From Candidatus Ribeiella danica (GTDB taxonomy: Bacteria; Chloroflexota; Chloroflexia; Chloroflexales; Roseiflexaceae), in assembly GCA_016717335.1 (NCBI GenBank), contig JADKFS010000018.1, positions 303,189 through 367,188 of the forward strand: a stretch of DNA of 64,000 nucleotides, written 5' to 3'. This document shows, one piece after another, positions 41,093 to 52,195 of this stretch. How positions within the stretch are numbered: position 1 is the first letter of the stretch; every line of letters begins with the position of its first letter. The translations under genes were made by a program, and so were the position numbers. The notes beneath the pieces were generated by a model. It saw nothing but the letters and a program-made list of their open reading frames with translations. It did no database searches and had not been told where the DNA came from.

Positions 41093-42574
41093 ATGATCCC
41101 ACTGCTGTTGGCGACGATGGTCGTCCTGACGTTGGAGACGGCGCTGGCGGCGTTTGTGGCCACGCGCGCCTGGGACTACCGGCCGGCGCGGCTGTTCGTC
41201 CCGCTGGTGGCCAGCCTGTCGCTGCTGAACCTGCTGGTCGTGATCCGCCGCGCGACCGACGACCTGGCAGTGCTGTACGTGGCCCACGCCGTCGCGACCC
41301 TGGTGCTGGCAGCCCTGTGCGCGACGCTGCTGCTGTTCTTCAGCGCGCTGTTCGTGCCGCAGTGGTGGGAGGGCGCACGCCCGATCCGCTGGATCGCGCT
41401 GCCGTATGCTCTGGCGCTGCCGATGCTGGCGCTCGACCTATTCGGCCGGCTGGGCCTGATTGTCCGCGGCCTGCGCTTCAACGACGGGATCTCGCGCCTC
41501 GACACGGTGCAGCCCGGCGGGTCGATCGCGCTCGCGCTGTTCGTGGCCGGCTGGCTGGTGCAGCTGGCCCTGCTGGGCGTCGTCTTCGTGCGCGACCGGC
41601 GCGCGCGGCCGGCGCTCGGGCTGCTGGCCCTGGCGATCGTGCTGGCCTCGTCGATCGGCCTGCTCGCCGATCGCTACCCCCTGCTGGATCAGTTTGGCGG
41701 GCTGATCCAGACGCTGCTGCTGATCGGCGCGCTCGCGGTGGTGGTGCTGCGCACGCGGCTGTTCACGCCGACGCGCGCCGCGCTCGACCTGGCGATCCAG
41801 GCGATGAGCGAGGCGGTGGCCGTGCTCGACCGCGACGCCAAGGTGATCTACGCCAACCCTCAGGCGACCTCGCTGGGGCTGTGGACCGGCCACACGGTCG
41901 ACGCGGCGCTGCGCGGCGGCGGCGCGGACCCGTACGCGCTGGCGAATCTGCTCGCGCAGGTGCAGCGGATCGAGCGCGGCGCGCCGCAGATCCTGACGAT
42001 CGACGAGCGCCGGATCGAGCTCTCGTCCGCGCCGGTGTCGGACCCGCGCGGGCGGCCCCTCGGCACGCTGCTGCTCGGGCGCGATGTCACCGAGCTGGAG
42101 CGGCGCAACGTCATGCTCGAGCAGGAGCGCGGCCGGCTGGCCGACAGCGTCCGTGCCCTGGAGGCCGGGCGGCGCGAGCGCGCCGAGCTGGTCGCCACCG
42201 TCGCCGGGCTGTCGCTGCCGCTGATCCCGGTGCTCGACGGCGTGCTGGTGCTGCCGCTGGTCGGCCCGATCGACAGCGGACGGATCGCGGAGTTCACCAG
42301 GGTGCTGCTGGGCGGCATCGAGCGCGAGCGCGCCCGGCTGGTGCTGATCGACGTCACCGGCGTGCCGCTGCTCGACGAGGTCGCGGCCGCGGGGCTGCTG
42401 CGCGGCGTGCGCGCGGCCGGGCTGCTCGGCGCGCGCTGCGTGCTGGTAGGAGTGCGGCCCGAGATCGCCGAGGCGCTGGTGGCGCTGGGCGTGCCGCTCG
42501 GCCGCCTGGCGACCGCCGCCACACTGCAGCAGGCGATCCGCGACGAGCTGCGCCTCGAGGCGCTGGCCCGCTGA
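41093..42574 (+). CDS. 7TM-PAS-STAS regulator (RsbR-like)
   Basis: 493 residues. Residues 1-220 form about seven membrane helices (histidine-kinase 7TM type), 225-340 a PAS domain (ALDLAIQAMSEAVAVLDRDAKVIYANPQA, LLLGRDVTELERRN), a short coiled coil, and a STAS domain (about 380-490: VLVLPLVGPIDSGRIAEFTRVLL, LVLIDVTGVPLLDEVAAAGLLRGV, LLGARCVLVGVRPEIAEALVALGV) like RsbR/RsbS stressosome proteins. In RsbR relatives the segment after TGVP is VDT with a phosphorylated Thr; here it is LDE. ATG 41093 has TTGGAGG 9 nt upstream. Single gene; partner kinase not in the window. Confidence 0.85.
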   Translation: MIPLLLATMVVLTLETALAAFVATRAWDYRPARLFVPLVASLSLLNLLVVIRRATDDLAVLYVAHAVATLVLAALCATLLLFFSALFVPQWWEGARPIRWIALPYALALPMLALDLFGRLGLIVRGLRFNDGISRLDTVQPGGSIALALFVAGWLVQLALLGVVFVRDRRARPALGLLALAIVLASSIGLLADRYPLLDQFGGLIQTLLLIGALAVVVLRTRLFTPTRAALDLAIQAMSEAVAVLDRDAKVIYANPQATSLGLWTGHTVDAALRGGGADPYALANLLAQVQRIERGAPQILTIDERRIELSSAPVSDPRGRPLGTLLLGRDVTELERRNVMLEQERGRLADSVRALEAGRRERAELVATVAGLSLPLIPVLDGVLVLPLVGPIDSGRIAEFTRVLLGGIERERARLVLIDVTGVPLLDEVAAAGLLRGVRAAGLLGARCVLVGVRPEIAEALVALGVPLGRLATAATLQQAIRDELRLEALAR

Positions 42575-42599
42575 GGCGAGCTCTGGCCCTCACCCCCTG

Positions 42600-42628
42600 C
42601 CCCCCTCTCCCGTTTCGGGAGAGGGGGG
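42600..42628. terminator. Hairpin terminator 9 (convergent junction)
   Basis: Perfect 13-bp arms CCCCCCTCTCCCG/CGGGAGAGGGGGG, loop TTT, between the STAS regulator and priA stops. Confidence 0.8.
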
Positions 42629-42674
42629 TATCTTTCCGGCAGGCCGGTGGGGTGATCCGACGCATCAGCGCTTC

Positions 42675-45431
<2,757 letters not shown>

Positions 45432-45437
45432 AGCGCA

Positions 45438-45466
45438 AGTGTAGCACGCCTGTGGCGGGGTGACAA
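45438..45466 (-). promoter_or_regulatory. Promoter of priA (leaderless)
   Basis: TTGTCA - 17 bp - TACACT with TGC before the -10. The expected transcription start falls within a base or two of the ATG at 45431, and no ribosome site is present. Confidence 0.6.
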
Positions 45467-45551
45467 GGCGTGGGGGCTATGCCCCGGCCGGTCTTTTGGG
45501 GTGAGTTTATGCGAAGCGCGTCCTCAGTCGGCGCCTGCCCTCACCCCCCGA

Positions 45552-45672
45552 CCCCCTCTCCCGTGGCGACGGGAGAGGGGGCATTCTTGGCTGATACCCG
45601 GGTTTCGGCTCCGCCGAAACCCGGGTATCAGCCGACATTCTTCCCTACCCTTTGCAAAGGTGGGGCTGAGGG
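45552..45672. terminator. Composite hairpin element 10
   Basis: Left hairpin CCCCCTCTCCCG/CGGGAGAGGGGG. Core 45589-45633 with perfect 21-bp arms (GGCTGATACCCGGGTTTCGG..) and loop TCC. Right arm weak (CCCTACCCTTTGCAAAGGTGGGG). Downstream of the sigma-like fusion gene. Confidence 0.75.
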
Positions 45673-45704
45673 TATTGTGACCCGCCGCGGTATGGCCTCG
45701 CCGT

Positions 45705-45729
45705 ACTGATTACTGACTACTGACTACTG
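45705..45729. repeat. Period-7 array (ACTGACT x3) overlapping a stop codon
   Basis: ACTGATT, ACTGACT, ACTGACT, ACTG. It overlaps the last codons and stop (45717-45719) of the sigma-like fusion, whose C-terminus (SSSSQ) is repeat-encoded. Confidence 0.8.
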
Positions 45730-48700
45730 GAGCTGCGTATCCGCTCGAGCCGCTGGAGCGCGGCCAGGCTCTCGATGGTCGGGTTCTCGAGCGCGATCAG
45801 CGTGCCGTCGACCTCGAAGATCAGCCACTCGGCGCTGAGCCCGCGCGCGCCCACCCGCCAGCCGTCGATCTTCCTGTCGCCGACTTGGGCGCTCTCCGGG
45901 GCGCTGCGCGACCAGCGCGCCTGGTCGCGCAAATACGCGCCGAGCGCGCCCGCCTGCCCCTGGTACAGCTGCACGGTCTGCGCGGCGTCGCCCTGGCGCA
46001 GCGTGTAGCTCAGCCGGAGCGCGTAGCCGTCCCACAGCGCGTGCTCGAACACGCTATCCTGGTCGGAGTACCAGTGTACGTGCGGATCGTCCGGCGGCGG
46101 CCCCGTCGTGATCTGGTCGAGCGACAGCGTGGCCTCGCCCGGCGCCGCCCCTGGCGCAGCCGGCAGGCCAAACAGCGGCGAGGTCGCCAGGCTCAGCGCC
46201 TCGGTGATGCCGATCGTCTCGAGCGGGCGCCGCTCGGCGATCAGCAGGTTGGGCTCGGTGAAGCGCACCGTCGCCTCGGGCGGCGTGGCCTCGAACGCCG
46301 CTGCCGGGACGCGCTCCGGCGGCACCAGCTCCTCGCTCACAAGCTCCCACGACTCGAGCAGCGTGCCGCTCCCCGGCAGGCCGGACCAGACCTGCGTCCG
46401 CACGGGCCGGCCGGCCGCCCCCAGGTCGATCACGGTCGTCAGCGGGGAGCCGTCGAGCTCGTTCAGGTAGGGCGCCTGGTCGGTCACGCCGACTGGGGCG
46501 CCGTTGGTGATCTGGCCGCGCAGCAGCTCGGGGTAGATCGGGTTCTGGCACGAGCGGCGGCTCCATTGCGGCTCGCTCAGAACGATCGAGCGCGCCCCGC
46601 CGGCCCCGGCCTGGAGCACCGCCCCGCCGCACCCGATCATGCGCAGGACCGTGCCCTGCTCCTCGTTGGTCTGGCCGGCGAGCCCCAGAGCGCGCGTTGA
46701 GAAGCGGTACACGCGGCTCGACGGCGCGTTGTAGTCCCAGCTCTCCTCCAGGCCGCGGTACTGGCTGGCGATGACCTTACCGGCGGCGCCGGTCGTGACC
46801 GAAGATGCCTCGAGCGTTCCGCTCAGGACGCTGCCGCGCGACCAGTTGTCCTGGGTCCACTGCTCGGGCCAGCCGCCGTAGGGCGGTATGTGGTAGGGGT
46901 CGCGCCAGAGGTCGGGCAGCTTGGCCTGGCGCTTGAAGACCCGCTCGACGAAGTGGCGCGCGCCGCCGTCGAGCGGGGCCGGCGGCGGGGCGAGCGCGCC
47001 GAGCAGCGCCTCGAACGCGGCGTCGTGCGGGCGCCGGTCGGCGAACAGCGTCGCCTGGCCGCGATAGATCTCGAGCGTCGGCGGGCCGAGCGTTCGCAGC
47101 ACGCCCAGCAGCTCGGCGCGGCTGTAGCCCGACGCGCTGATCTCGCTGCGCACGGGCTCGGATTCCCAGGGCAGCTGCTGTAGAGCCTGCGCCTGGTAGC
47201 TCTGCGCCGGGCCGGGCAGCAGCGTGAACTGCCGGCCGCTCAGCTCGATCGACTCGCCGCCCCGCAGCGAGATCGTGCTGTCGTGCACCGTCCGGATCGC
47301 CAGGCGGCGGTCGCCCGCGGCGTAGAGCAGCGTGAGGTTGGTCGGGTCGACGTACCCCTGGGTTTCAGGCGACCCGAACGCGCGGTCGACCAAAATCGCG
47401 GCAGTTGCGCCGGGCGGCGCGGTGGCCGGCATCCACAGCCCGCTGACGTTGTACTGCAGCGCCTGGGCGGGCGGCACGACGAACCGGACGTCCAGCAGCG
47501 GGAAGGCCGGGTCGACCAGCCGATCGCGCTCGTCGAAGTTGCCGACGCCGTTCCAGGCGCGCCTGAGGTTGAACGTGTCGGCGGCGGCCGGCTCGGCGAG
47601 CCACTCCTCGTCCAGCGCGCGCCAGGTGGTGCGGGCGGTCTGCTCGCCCTCGGCCGCGCCGGCCAGCTCGCGCACCTCGCGCAGCCGCCCGTCGGCCGGG
47701 TCGATCGCCAGCAGGATCGTCAGCGGCTCGGCGGCAGACGGCGCGTCGGGCGGCAGCCCGAGCGGGCTGGCGCCCCGGAAGCTCAGCAGCGTCAGCATGC
47801 GCCCGTCCGCGTCGGGCTGGCGCCCCCAGGTGTGCAGCTCGGCCTGGGCGGCCTGGCGCAGGTAGCTCGCGGCGATCGACCAGGCCCCCGCCTGCAACTG
47901 CGCCGCCAGCAGCGCACGCTGCTGCTCCGGCGTCGCCTGGAACTGCACGCGCTTGAGCTGGCCGTTGGCGGCCATTGGGTAGAGCGTGGGAGCGTAGCTG
48001 TCGCTCACCGCGTACCAGGCGCTGCCGGTGCCGTCGGCCAGGCCGAGCTCGTAGGGCCCGCCGCCGTCGCGGTGCACCAGCTGGGCGCGGTAGCGGCCGG
48101 CGGCCGGGTCGATCCACAGGTCGGCCACCACCGGCGCCGAGCTGTGATTTGGGAAGACCAGCTGGATCGCGTAGCGGCTGTGCCAGGTGCCCTCGCCAGA
48201 CGGCGGCGCGTACAGCTGCCCGGCCGCGCGGCGCACCAGCGCCTGTGGGTCGCTCACCGGGATCGTCGGCGCGCCGCCTGTGCTGCCGGGCGGTGTCGGC
48301 GCGCCGCGCGGGGCGACCAGGACGGCGATCAGGGCCAGCACCGGGACGATCACCAGCGCGATCCGCACGCGCGGGTCGTCGAGCCGCCGCCGCTCGGCCG
48401 GCGCGGCAGAAGGGCGCGTGGCGGCCTGCAGCTGCGCGGTCAGATCGGGCGGCACGCGCCGGTCGCGCAGCGCGCCCCGCAGGGTCTGATCGACCGTGGC
48501 GGCGAGCGCGGCCCAGGCTTGATCGGCCGCGCGGCAGGCCGAGCAGAGCGCCAGGTGCCCGCGAATGGTCGGGTCCTCGTGCAGCGCGGGCGCGTCGCTC
48601 GCCAGGGCCGTACGGGTCGGCTGGCAGTCCGGCGGGGCCTGCGTCGGGTCGAGCGTCGGCAGCGGCAGGACCGGGCTGACCGCGGGGGCGAGCGCCAGCA

Positions 48701-49115
48701 GTGTCGCGCGCAGCTGCACCCGCACGGTCGGCTCGTCCAGGCCGAGCAGCGGCGCGGCCTGGGCCGGCTCGAAGCCGCGCAGCAGCGTCAGGCCGAGCAG
48801 CAGGCGCTGCGGTTGGGGCAGGGCGGCCAGCGCGCGCAGCAGCTGGGGCTGCGGGTGGTTGGCGGCTGGGCGCGCCCAGGCCGGCCGGCGGCGGAGCGGC
48901 CAGAAACGGCGATCGGGCGGCAGGGCCGCGCGCAGCGCGGCCAGCAGCGCCGGCTCGGAGGCGCCCGCGTCGGCGGCGGCCAGGCGTCGGGTCGCGGCGA
49001 GCAGGGCGTGGGCAGCGGCGGCGGGCGACGGCGCCAGCAGCAGGGCCAGGCGGTAGAGGTCATCGCCGGCGCGCAGGAGCGTGCGCTCCAGGTCGGCGGC
49101 AGTGGAAGTCTTCAC
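45717..49115 (-). CDS. Sigma-factor-like / anti-sigma zinc finger / transmembrane fusion with large ectodomain
   Basis: 1132 residues. Residues 1-150 look like a degenerate ECF sigma factor: a region-2-like helix (LYRLALLLAPSPAAAAHALLAATRRL) and a region-4-like segment (LLRALAALPQPQRLLLGLTLLRGF, APLLGLDEPTVRVQLRATLLAL). Residues about 180-205 contain an HxxxCxxC anti-sigma zinc motif (RGHLALCSACRAADQAWAAL). One membrane helix (IALVIVPVLALIAVLVAP, about 252-270) precedes about 860 extracytoplasmic residues that I cannot assign. ATG 49115 follows a promoter at 49171-49199; spacing to any ribosome site is poor. Sigma and anti-sigma are normally separate proteins. It could be a membrane-held regulator released by proteolysis, or a receptor using a sigma-like fold for protein contact. 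Activity is inference. Confidence 0.75.
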   Translation of the reverse strand: MKTSTAADLERTLLRAGDDLYRLALLLAPSPAAAAHALLAATRRLAAADAGASEPALLAALRAALPPDRRFWPLRRRPAWARPAANHPQPQLLRALAALPQPQRLLLGLTLLRGFEPAQAAPLLGLDEPTVRVQLRATLLALAPAVSPVLPLPTLDPTQAPPDCQPTRTALASDAPALHEDPTIRGHLALCSACRAADQAWAALAATVDQTLRGALRDRRVPPDLTAQLQAATRPSAAPAERRRLDDPRVRIALVIVPVLALIAVLVAPRGAPTPPGSTGGAPTIPVSDPQALVRRAAGQLYAPPSGEGTWHSRYAIQLVFPNHSSAPVVADLWIDPAAGRYRAQLVHRDGGGPYELGLADGTGSAWYAVSDSYAPTLYPMAANGQLKRVQFQATPEQQRALLAAQLQAGAWSIAASYLRQAAQAELHTWGRQPDADGRMLTLLSFRGASPLGLPPDAPSAAEPLTILLAIDPADGRLREVRELAGAAEGEQTARTTWRALDEEWLAEPAAADTFNLRRAWNGVGNFDERDRLVDPAFPLLDVRFVVPPAQALQYNVSGLWMPATAPPGATAAILVDRAFGSPETQGYVDPTNLTLLYAAGDRRLAIRTVHDSTISLRGGESIELSGRQFTLLPGPAQSYQAQALQQLPWESEPVRSEISASGYSRAELLGVLRTLGPPTLEIYRGQATLFADRRPHDAAFEALLGALAPPPAPLDGGARHFVERVFKRQAKLPDLWRDPYHIPPYGGWPEQWTQDNWSRGSVLSGTLEASSVTTGAAGKVIASQYRGLEESWDYNAPSSRVYRFSTRALGLAGQTNEEQGTVLRMIGCGGAVLQAGAGGARSIVLSEPQWSRRSCQNPIYPELLRGQITNGAPVGVTDQAPYLNELDGSPLTTVIDLGAAGRPVRTQVWSGLPGSGTLLESWELVSEELVPPERVPAAAFEATPPEATVRFTEPNLLIAERRPLETIGITEALSLATSPLFGLPAAPGAAPGEATLSLDQITTGPPPDDPHVHWYSDQDSVFEHALWDGYALRLSYTLRQGDAAQTVQLYQGQAGALGAYLRDQARWSRSAPESAQVGDRKIDGWRVGARGLSAEWLIFEVDGTLIALENPTIESLAALQRLERIRSSSSQ

Positions 49116-49170
49116 CAGGACAGCCTCGTCGATTCAGCTGCGCGGCCGGCCGCCATGCCGGCGCGCGGTC

Positions 49171-49199
49171 AGGATAGCACGCCGGCCGGCGGGCGTCAA
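49171..49199 (-). promoter_or_regulatory. Promoter of the sigma-like fusion gene
   Basis: TTGACG - 17 bp - TATCCT, extended TGC, with a palindromic GC spacer (GCCGGCCGGC). Very like the metF promoter in layout. Confidence 0.65.
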
Positions 49200-49259
49200 T
49201 CGTCGCGCGTGCGCGCGCTTCTTGAATCATGAGACGCTTGAGCGTAGGGTTTTGTTTTG

Positions 49260-49560
49260 GGGGCGCTGCGCCCCCGGCCCCCCTCCGGCAAAAAAGGCCA
49301 CATCAGCGTCAATGCCTGTGGCGCATGCCCGACGACATCCCCGGCAGGCGGGTGCAACCCGTCGCGCCTGAGTTCGGCGTTCCCATGACAGCGGGTTTCC
49401 TCCCGCCGCGCCTGGATTCAGCCAGGCATGCACATCAAGTATCGCAAATGAGGCGGCGTTCTTTTGGGGTCCAGGGGCGCACGCCCCGGCCGGGGGGTAC
49501 GGGGGGCGCGCAGCCCCCCGAACAAGCCGAGTGGGGCACGGGGGCGCGCAGCCCCCCGAA
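49260..49560 (+). repeat. GC-rich element (GCR) copy 6
   Basis: GGGGGCGCTGCGCCCCCGG end, CCCTCCGGCAAA, central GCCTGG-ATTCAG-CCAGGC hairpin, CACATCAAGTATCGCAAATG, AGGCGGCGTTCTTTTGGGG, then repeated GGGGGGCGCGCAGCCCCCC blocks to about 49557. It fills the gap 49116-49618; no gene seen. Confidence 0.8.
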
Positions 49561-49618
49561 CAAGCCGAGAGGGGCGCGGCGCCGCGCACACGGGCGCGGC
49601 GGGGCGCCGCGCCGGGAT

Positions 49619-50893
49619 TTAAACGTGATCGACCGTCTGCTCGACCGTATCTTCGGGGGCGGCGGGGCTCGCCGGCAGGCGGCCGCGAGCGCGGTGGCGC
49701 TCCAGCGCCGCGGCGTAGATCTGCTCGATCTCGGGCCCCGAGCGGTCCGACGAGAGCTCGCGCACCGCCTTCTCGCGGCCGAGCGCGCCCAGGCGCGCGG
49801 CCCACGCGGGCTGCTCGAGCGCCAGCCGCAGCTTGGCCGCGTAGTCGTCGGCGCTGCCGAAGCGCGCGTAGATCCCCAGGTCGCCCAGGTACTCGCGGCT
49901 GACCGGCGTGTCGAAGGTGACGATCGGCAGGCCCATCGCCATGTAGTTCGGGATCTTGCCGCTGCCCTCGGTCTCGCTCATCTTCGGCGCGACCGCCACG
50001 TCGCCCAGCGCGAGGTAGGCGTGCAGGTCCTTATAGAGGATGCGGCCGGGCAGTGTGACGTGATCGGCGATCCCGAGCGACTCCGCCAGCGCCTGGTAGC
50101 GGTCGACGCCGGGGTAGCCCATGATCAGGAAGTGCAGGTCGGGCATGTCGGGCAGGAGCCGCTGCGCCGACTCCATCAGCACGTTGATGCCCTGGTAGGG
50201 CGCCAGCACCCCCACGTAGATCACAATCCGCCGGCCGGCCGGGATGCCCAGCTCGGCGCGCAGCCGCTCGCGCTCGGCATCCCAGCCCGGGCTGCCGTCG
50301 AACGGCCGGAATCGGTCGGTGTTGATCCCGTCGACCACGGTGTAGAGCCGATCCGCGGGGAAACCGAACTCGCGCCGCAGCATCTGGGCGGCGTTGTGGC
50401 TGGAGGTGATCAGCGCGTCGGCCTGCTTGTTGATCCAGTGCTCCAGGTGCCGCAGCGGCGGGTACAGCCGGCTGTCGGCGCCGCTCAGAAAGTGGTGGTC
50501 GACCATCTCGGAGGTCAGGCTGCCCTGGAAGTCGAAGATCAGCGGGACGTTCAAGGCCCGCTTGAGCATCGTGCCGATCAGCGCGCCCTCGTGGATGTGC
50601 CCGTGGATGATCGTCGGCCGCAGCCGCAGCCCGACCGCCAGCGCCCGGTAGGAGAGCGCGACGTCGAGGTAGAGCTTGTGGCGCGAAGAGCCGACCATCG
50701 CGCGCTTGATCCACGGCACATCCCACGAGCGGTAGATCTCGAAGCCGGGCATGTCGTCGCCGTTGTGGTACGTCGCGATCGCGACCCGGTGGCCGAGCTT
50801 CTGCAGCGCCTTGGTCTCCTGCCAGATCCGGATATGGTTGCCGTAGTCGGCGAAGAAGCTGGTCGGCGCGATCATCAGAACGGTGTGGGGCAA
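49619..50893 (-). CDS. Glycosyltransferase, GT4-type GT-B fold
   Basis: 424 residues. N-terminal acceptor domain (VLMIAPTSFFADYGNHIRIWQETKALQKLGHRV, TIIHGHIHEGALIGTMLK) and C-terminal donor domain (RIVIYVGVLAPYQGINVLMESAQRLL, LHFLIMGYP, ETEGSGKIPNYMAMGLPIVTFDTPVSREYLG with the E..S/GK..NYM..G pattern of the donor pocket). Probably builds exopolysaccharide or a glycolipid from a nucleotide sugar. The start is TTG 50893, 7 nt after GGAGGG; no ATG or GTG in frame is better placed, and the far-upstream frame from 51256 overlaps repeats and a pseudogene. Single gene. Confidence 0.87.
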   Translation of the reverse strand: MPHTVLMIAPTSFFADYGNHIRIWQETKALQKLGHRVAIATYHNGDDMPGFEIYRSWDVPWIKRAMVGSSRHKLYLDVALSYRALAVGLRLRPTIIHGHIHEGALIGTMLKRALNVPLIFDFQGSLTSEMVDHHFLSGADSRLYPPLRHLEHWINKQADALITSSHNAAQMLRREFGFPADRLYTVVDGINTDRFRPFDGSPGWDAERERLRAELGIPAGRRIVIYVGVLAPYQGINVLMESAQRLLPDMPDLHFLIMGYPGVDRYQALAESLGIADHVTLPGRILYKDLHAYLALGDVAVAPKMSETEGSGKIPNYMAMGLPIVTFDTPVSREYLGDLGIYARFGSADDYAAKLRLALEQPAWAARLGALGREKAVRELSSDRSGPEIEQIYAAALERHRARGRLPASPAAPEDTVEQTVDHV

Positions 50894-50949
50894 GACGTGG
50901 CCCTCCCTGGAATTGCAGGTTGGAGATTCTGGCTTGGAGATTGTGCTCT

Positions 50950-50984
50950 CCAATCTGCAATCTCCAATCTGCAATCTGCAATCA
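50950..50984. repeat. Period-7 array (CCAATCT/GCAATCT x5)
   Basis: CCAATCT, GCAATCT, CCAATCT, GCAATCT, GCAATCA, with opposed GGAGATT words at 50932-50945. Between the glycosyltransferase start and an endonuclease remnant. Confidence 0.85.
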
Positions 50985-51019
50985 GAGTGGGCGTATTCTA
51001 CCGCAGCGTTTTGCGCGGC

Positions 51020-51238
51020 GCAAGCACCGCGCCGGCGCGCTTCTCGCTGCTGTACCAGGGCCGCGGCGAGATGCTCGACCACCTGCTGATTTCGCGCGGG
51101 CTGCTCGCGTTCTACCAGCGCTCCGAGATCCACAACGAAATCCTGCACGACGAGTCGGCGGCGTTCGCAGACGACCGCAAGTTCCCCGAGTCCGACCACG
51201 CGCCGGTGATCGCCGAGTTCCTGCTGCCCGACGTCTAG
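51020..51238 (+). pseudogene. Remnant of an endonuclease/exonuclease/phosphatase family gene (3' end)
   Basis: The plus-strand frame ending at TAG 51236-51238 reads RFSLLYQGRGEMLDHLLISRGLL..RSEIHNEILHDESAAFADDRK..FPESDHAPVIAEFLLPDV, which is the characteristic C-terminus of EEP-family (DNase I-like) hydrolases, including the SDHAPV catalytic His segment. There is no upstream coding region for the rest; the frame runs into a period-7 array at 50950-50984. A truncated relic, with the break at the array. Confidence 0.75.
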
Positions 51239-51303
51239 GGCTGTGAGCAAAACCATTGAGCCGGTATGTAAGAACGAGCTGCCGGTGTGCTGCCATCCCT
51301 CGT

Positions 51304-51338
51304 ACTGCCGACTGGCTCCTACCGACTGCCCACTGCCG
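51304..51338. repeat. Period-7 array (ACTGCCG x5)
   Basis: ACTGCCG, ACTGGCT, CCTACCG, ACTGCCC, ACTGCCG. It ends 2 bp before the stop codon (51341) of the malG-type gene. Confidence 0.75.
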
Positions 51339-51340
51339 CG

Positions 51341-52195
51341 CTAGCGCCCCGACAGGCCGCCCTGGCGCCCCTCGGGCCAGAAGTAGCGCTGCACCAGCAG
51401 GAACAGCAGCACGACCGGCGCGGTGATCACCACGGCGCCGGCCATGAGCAGCGGCCAGCTGGTGCGGTCCATCTGCTGCAGCAGGGCCAGCCCGACCGGC
51501 AGCGTGTAGCGAGACTCGGATTTCAGGTACAGCAGCGGGCTGACGTAGTCGCTCCAGTAGAGCGAGAAGGCCAGCACCGTCACCACGACGATCGTCGGCC
51601 GCGCCAGCGGCATGGCGATTTTGGCCCAGATCGTCAGCGCGCCGGCGCCATCGAGCCGCGCCGACTCGAACAGCTCGCTCGGGATGCGCCGGAAGGTCCA
51701 GTAGAACAGCAGCACGAAGAACGGGCTCGATCCCATCAGCGCCGGCGCTATTAGCGGCCAGATCGTGTCGATCAGGCCGAGGTAGGTGAACAGCACGTAG
51801 CGCGTGAGCCAGAGCGAGGCCATCGGCACCATCAGCAGCAGGATGGCCAGCGCGGACAGCCGGCGGCGGGCGCGCTCGGGCAGCTGCGCCATCGCGAAGC
51901 CGGCCCACGAGGCGACGACCAAGGTCGCGGGCACGGCGAGCGCGACCACCATCAGCGAGTTGAGGATATACCAGCCGAGCGGCACGATCTGGAACAGCCG
52001 CGCGTAGTTCGACCACACCAGCGGCCGGGGCAGCCACTCGATCGTCGTCGGCGGCGGCAGGCCGGTCTGGCGGAGCGAGAACCCCGCCACCCACAGCAGC
52101 GGCACGAAGAAGACCAGCGCCACCGCGATCGATGCCAGCTGGTGCAGCAGGCGCGCCAGGCCGCGCGCCGGGAGGCGGCGGGGCGGGCTAGACAT
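51341..52195 (-). CDS. Carbohydrate ABC transporter permease, MalG type (second pair)
   Basis: 284 residues, six membrane helices. MalG-like start (ASIAVALVFFVPLLWVAGFSLR), WAGFAMAQLPERARR segment, and EAA loop RIPSELFESARLDGAGALTIWAKIAMPLARP. ATG 52195 overlaps the end of the malF-type gene by 8 bp, as in the first pair. No solute-binding or ATPase gene is adjacent. Transports a sugar or similar oligosaccharide; substrate unknown. Confidence 0.9.
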   Translation of the reverse strand: MSSPPRRLPARGLARLLHQLASIAVALVFFVPLLWVAGFSLRQTGLPPPTTIEWLPRPLVWSNYARLFQIVPLGWYILNSLMVVALAVPATLVVASWAGFAMAQLPERARRRLSALAILLLMVPMASLWLTRYVLFTYLGLIDTIWPLIAPALMGSSPFFVLLFYWTFRRIPSELFESARLDGAGALTIWAKIAMPLARPTIVVVTVLAFSLYWSDYVSPLLYLKSESRYTLPVGLALLQQMDRTSWPLLMAGAVVITAPVVLLFLLVQRYFWPEGRQGGLSGR

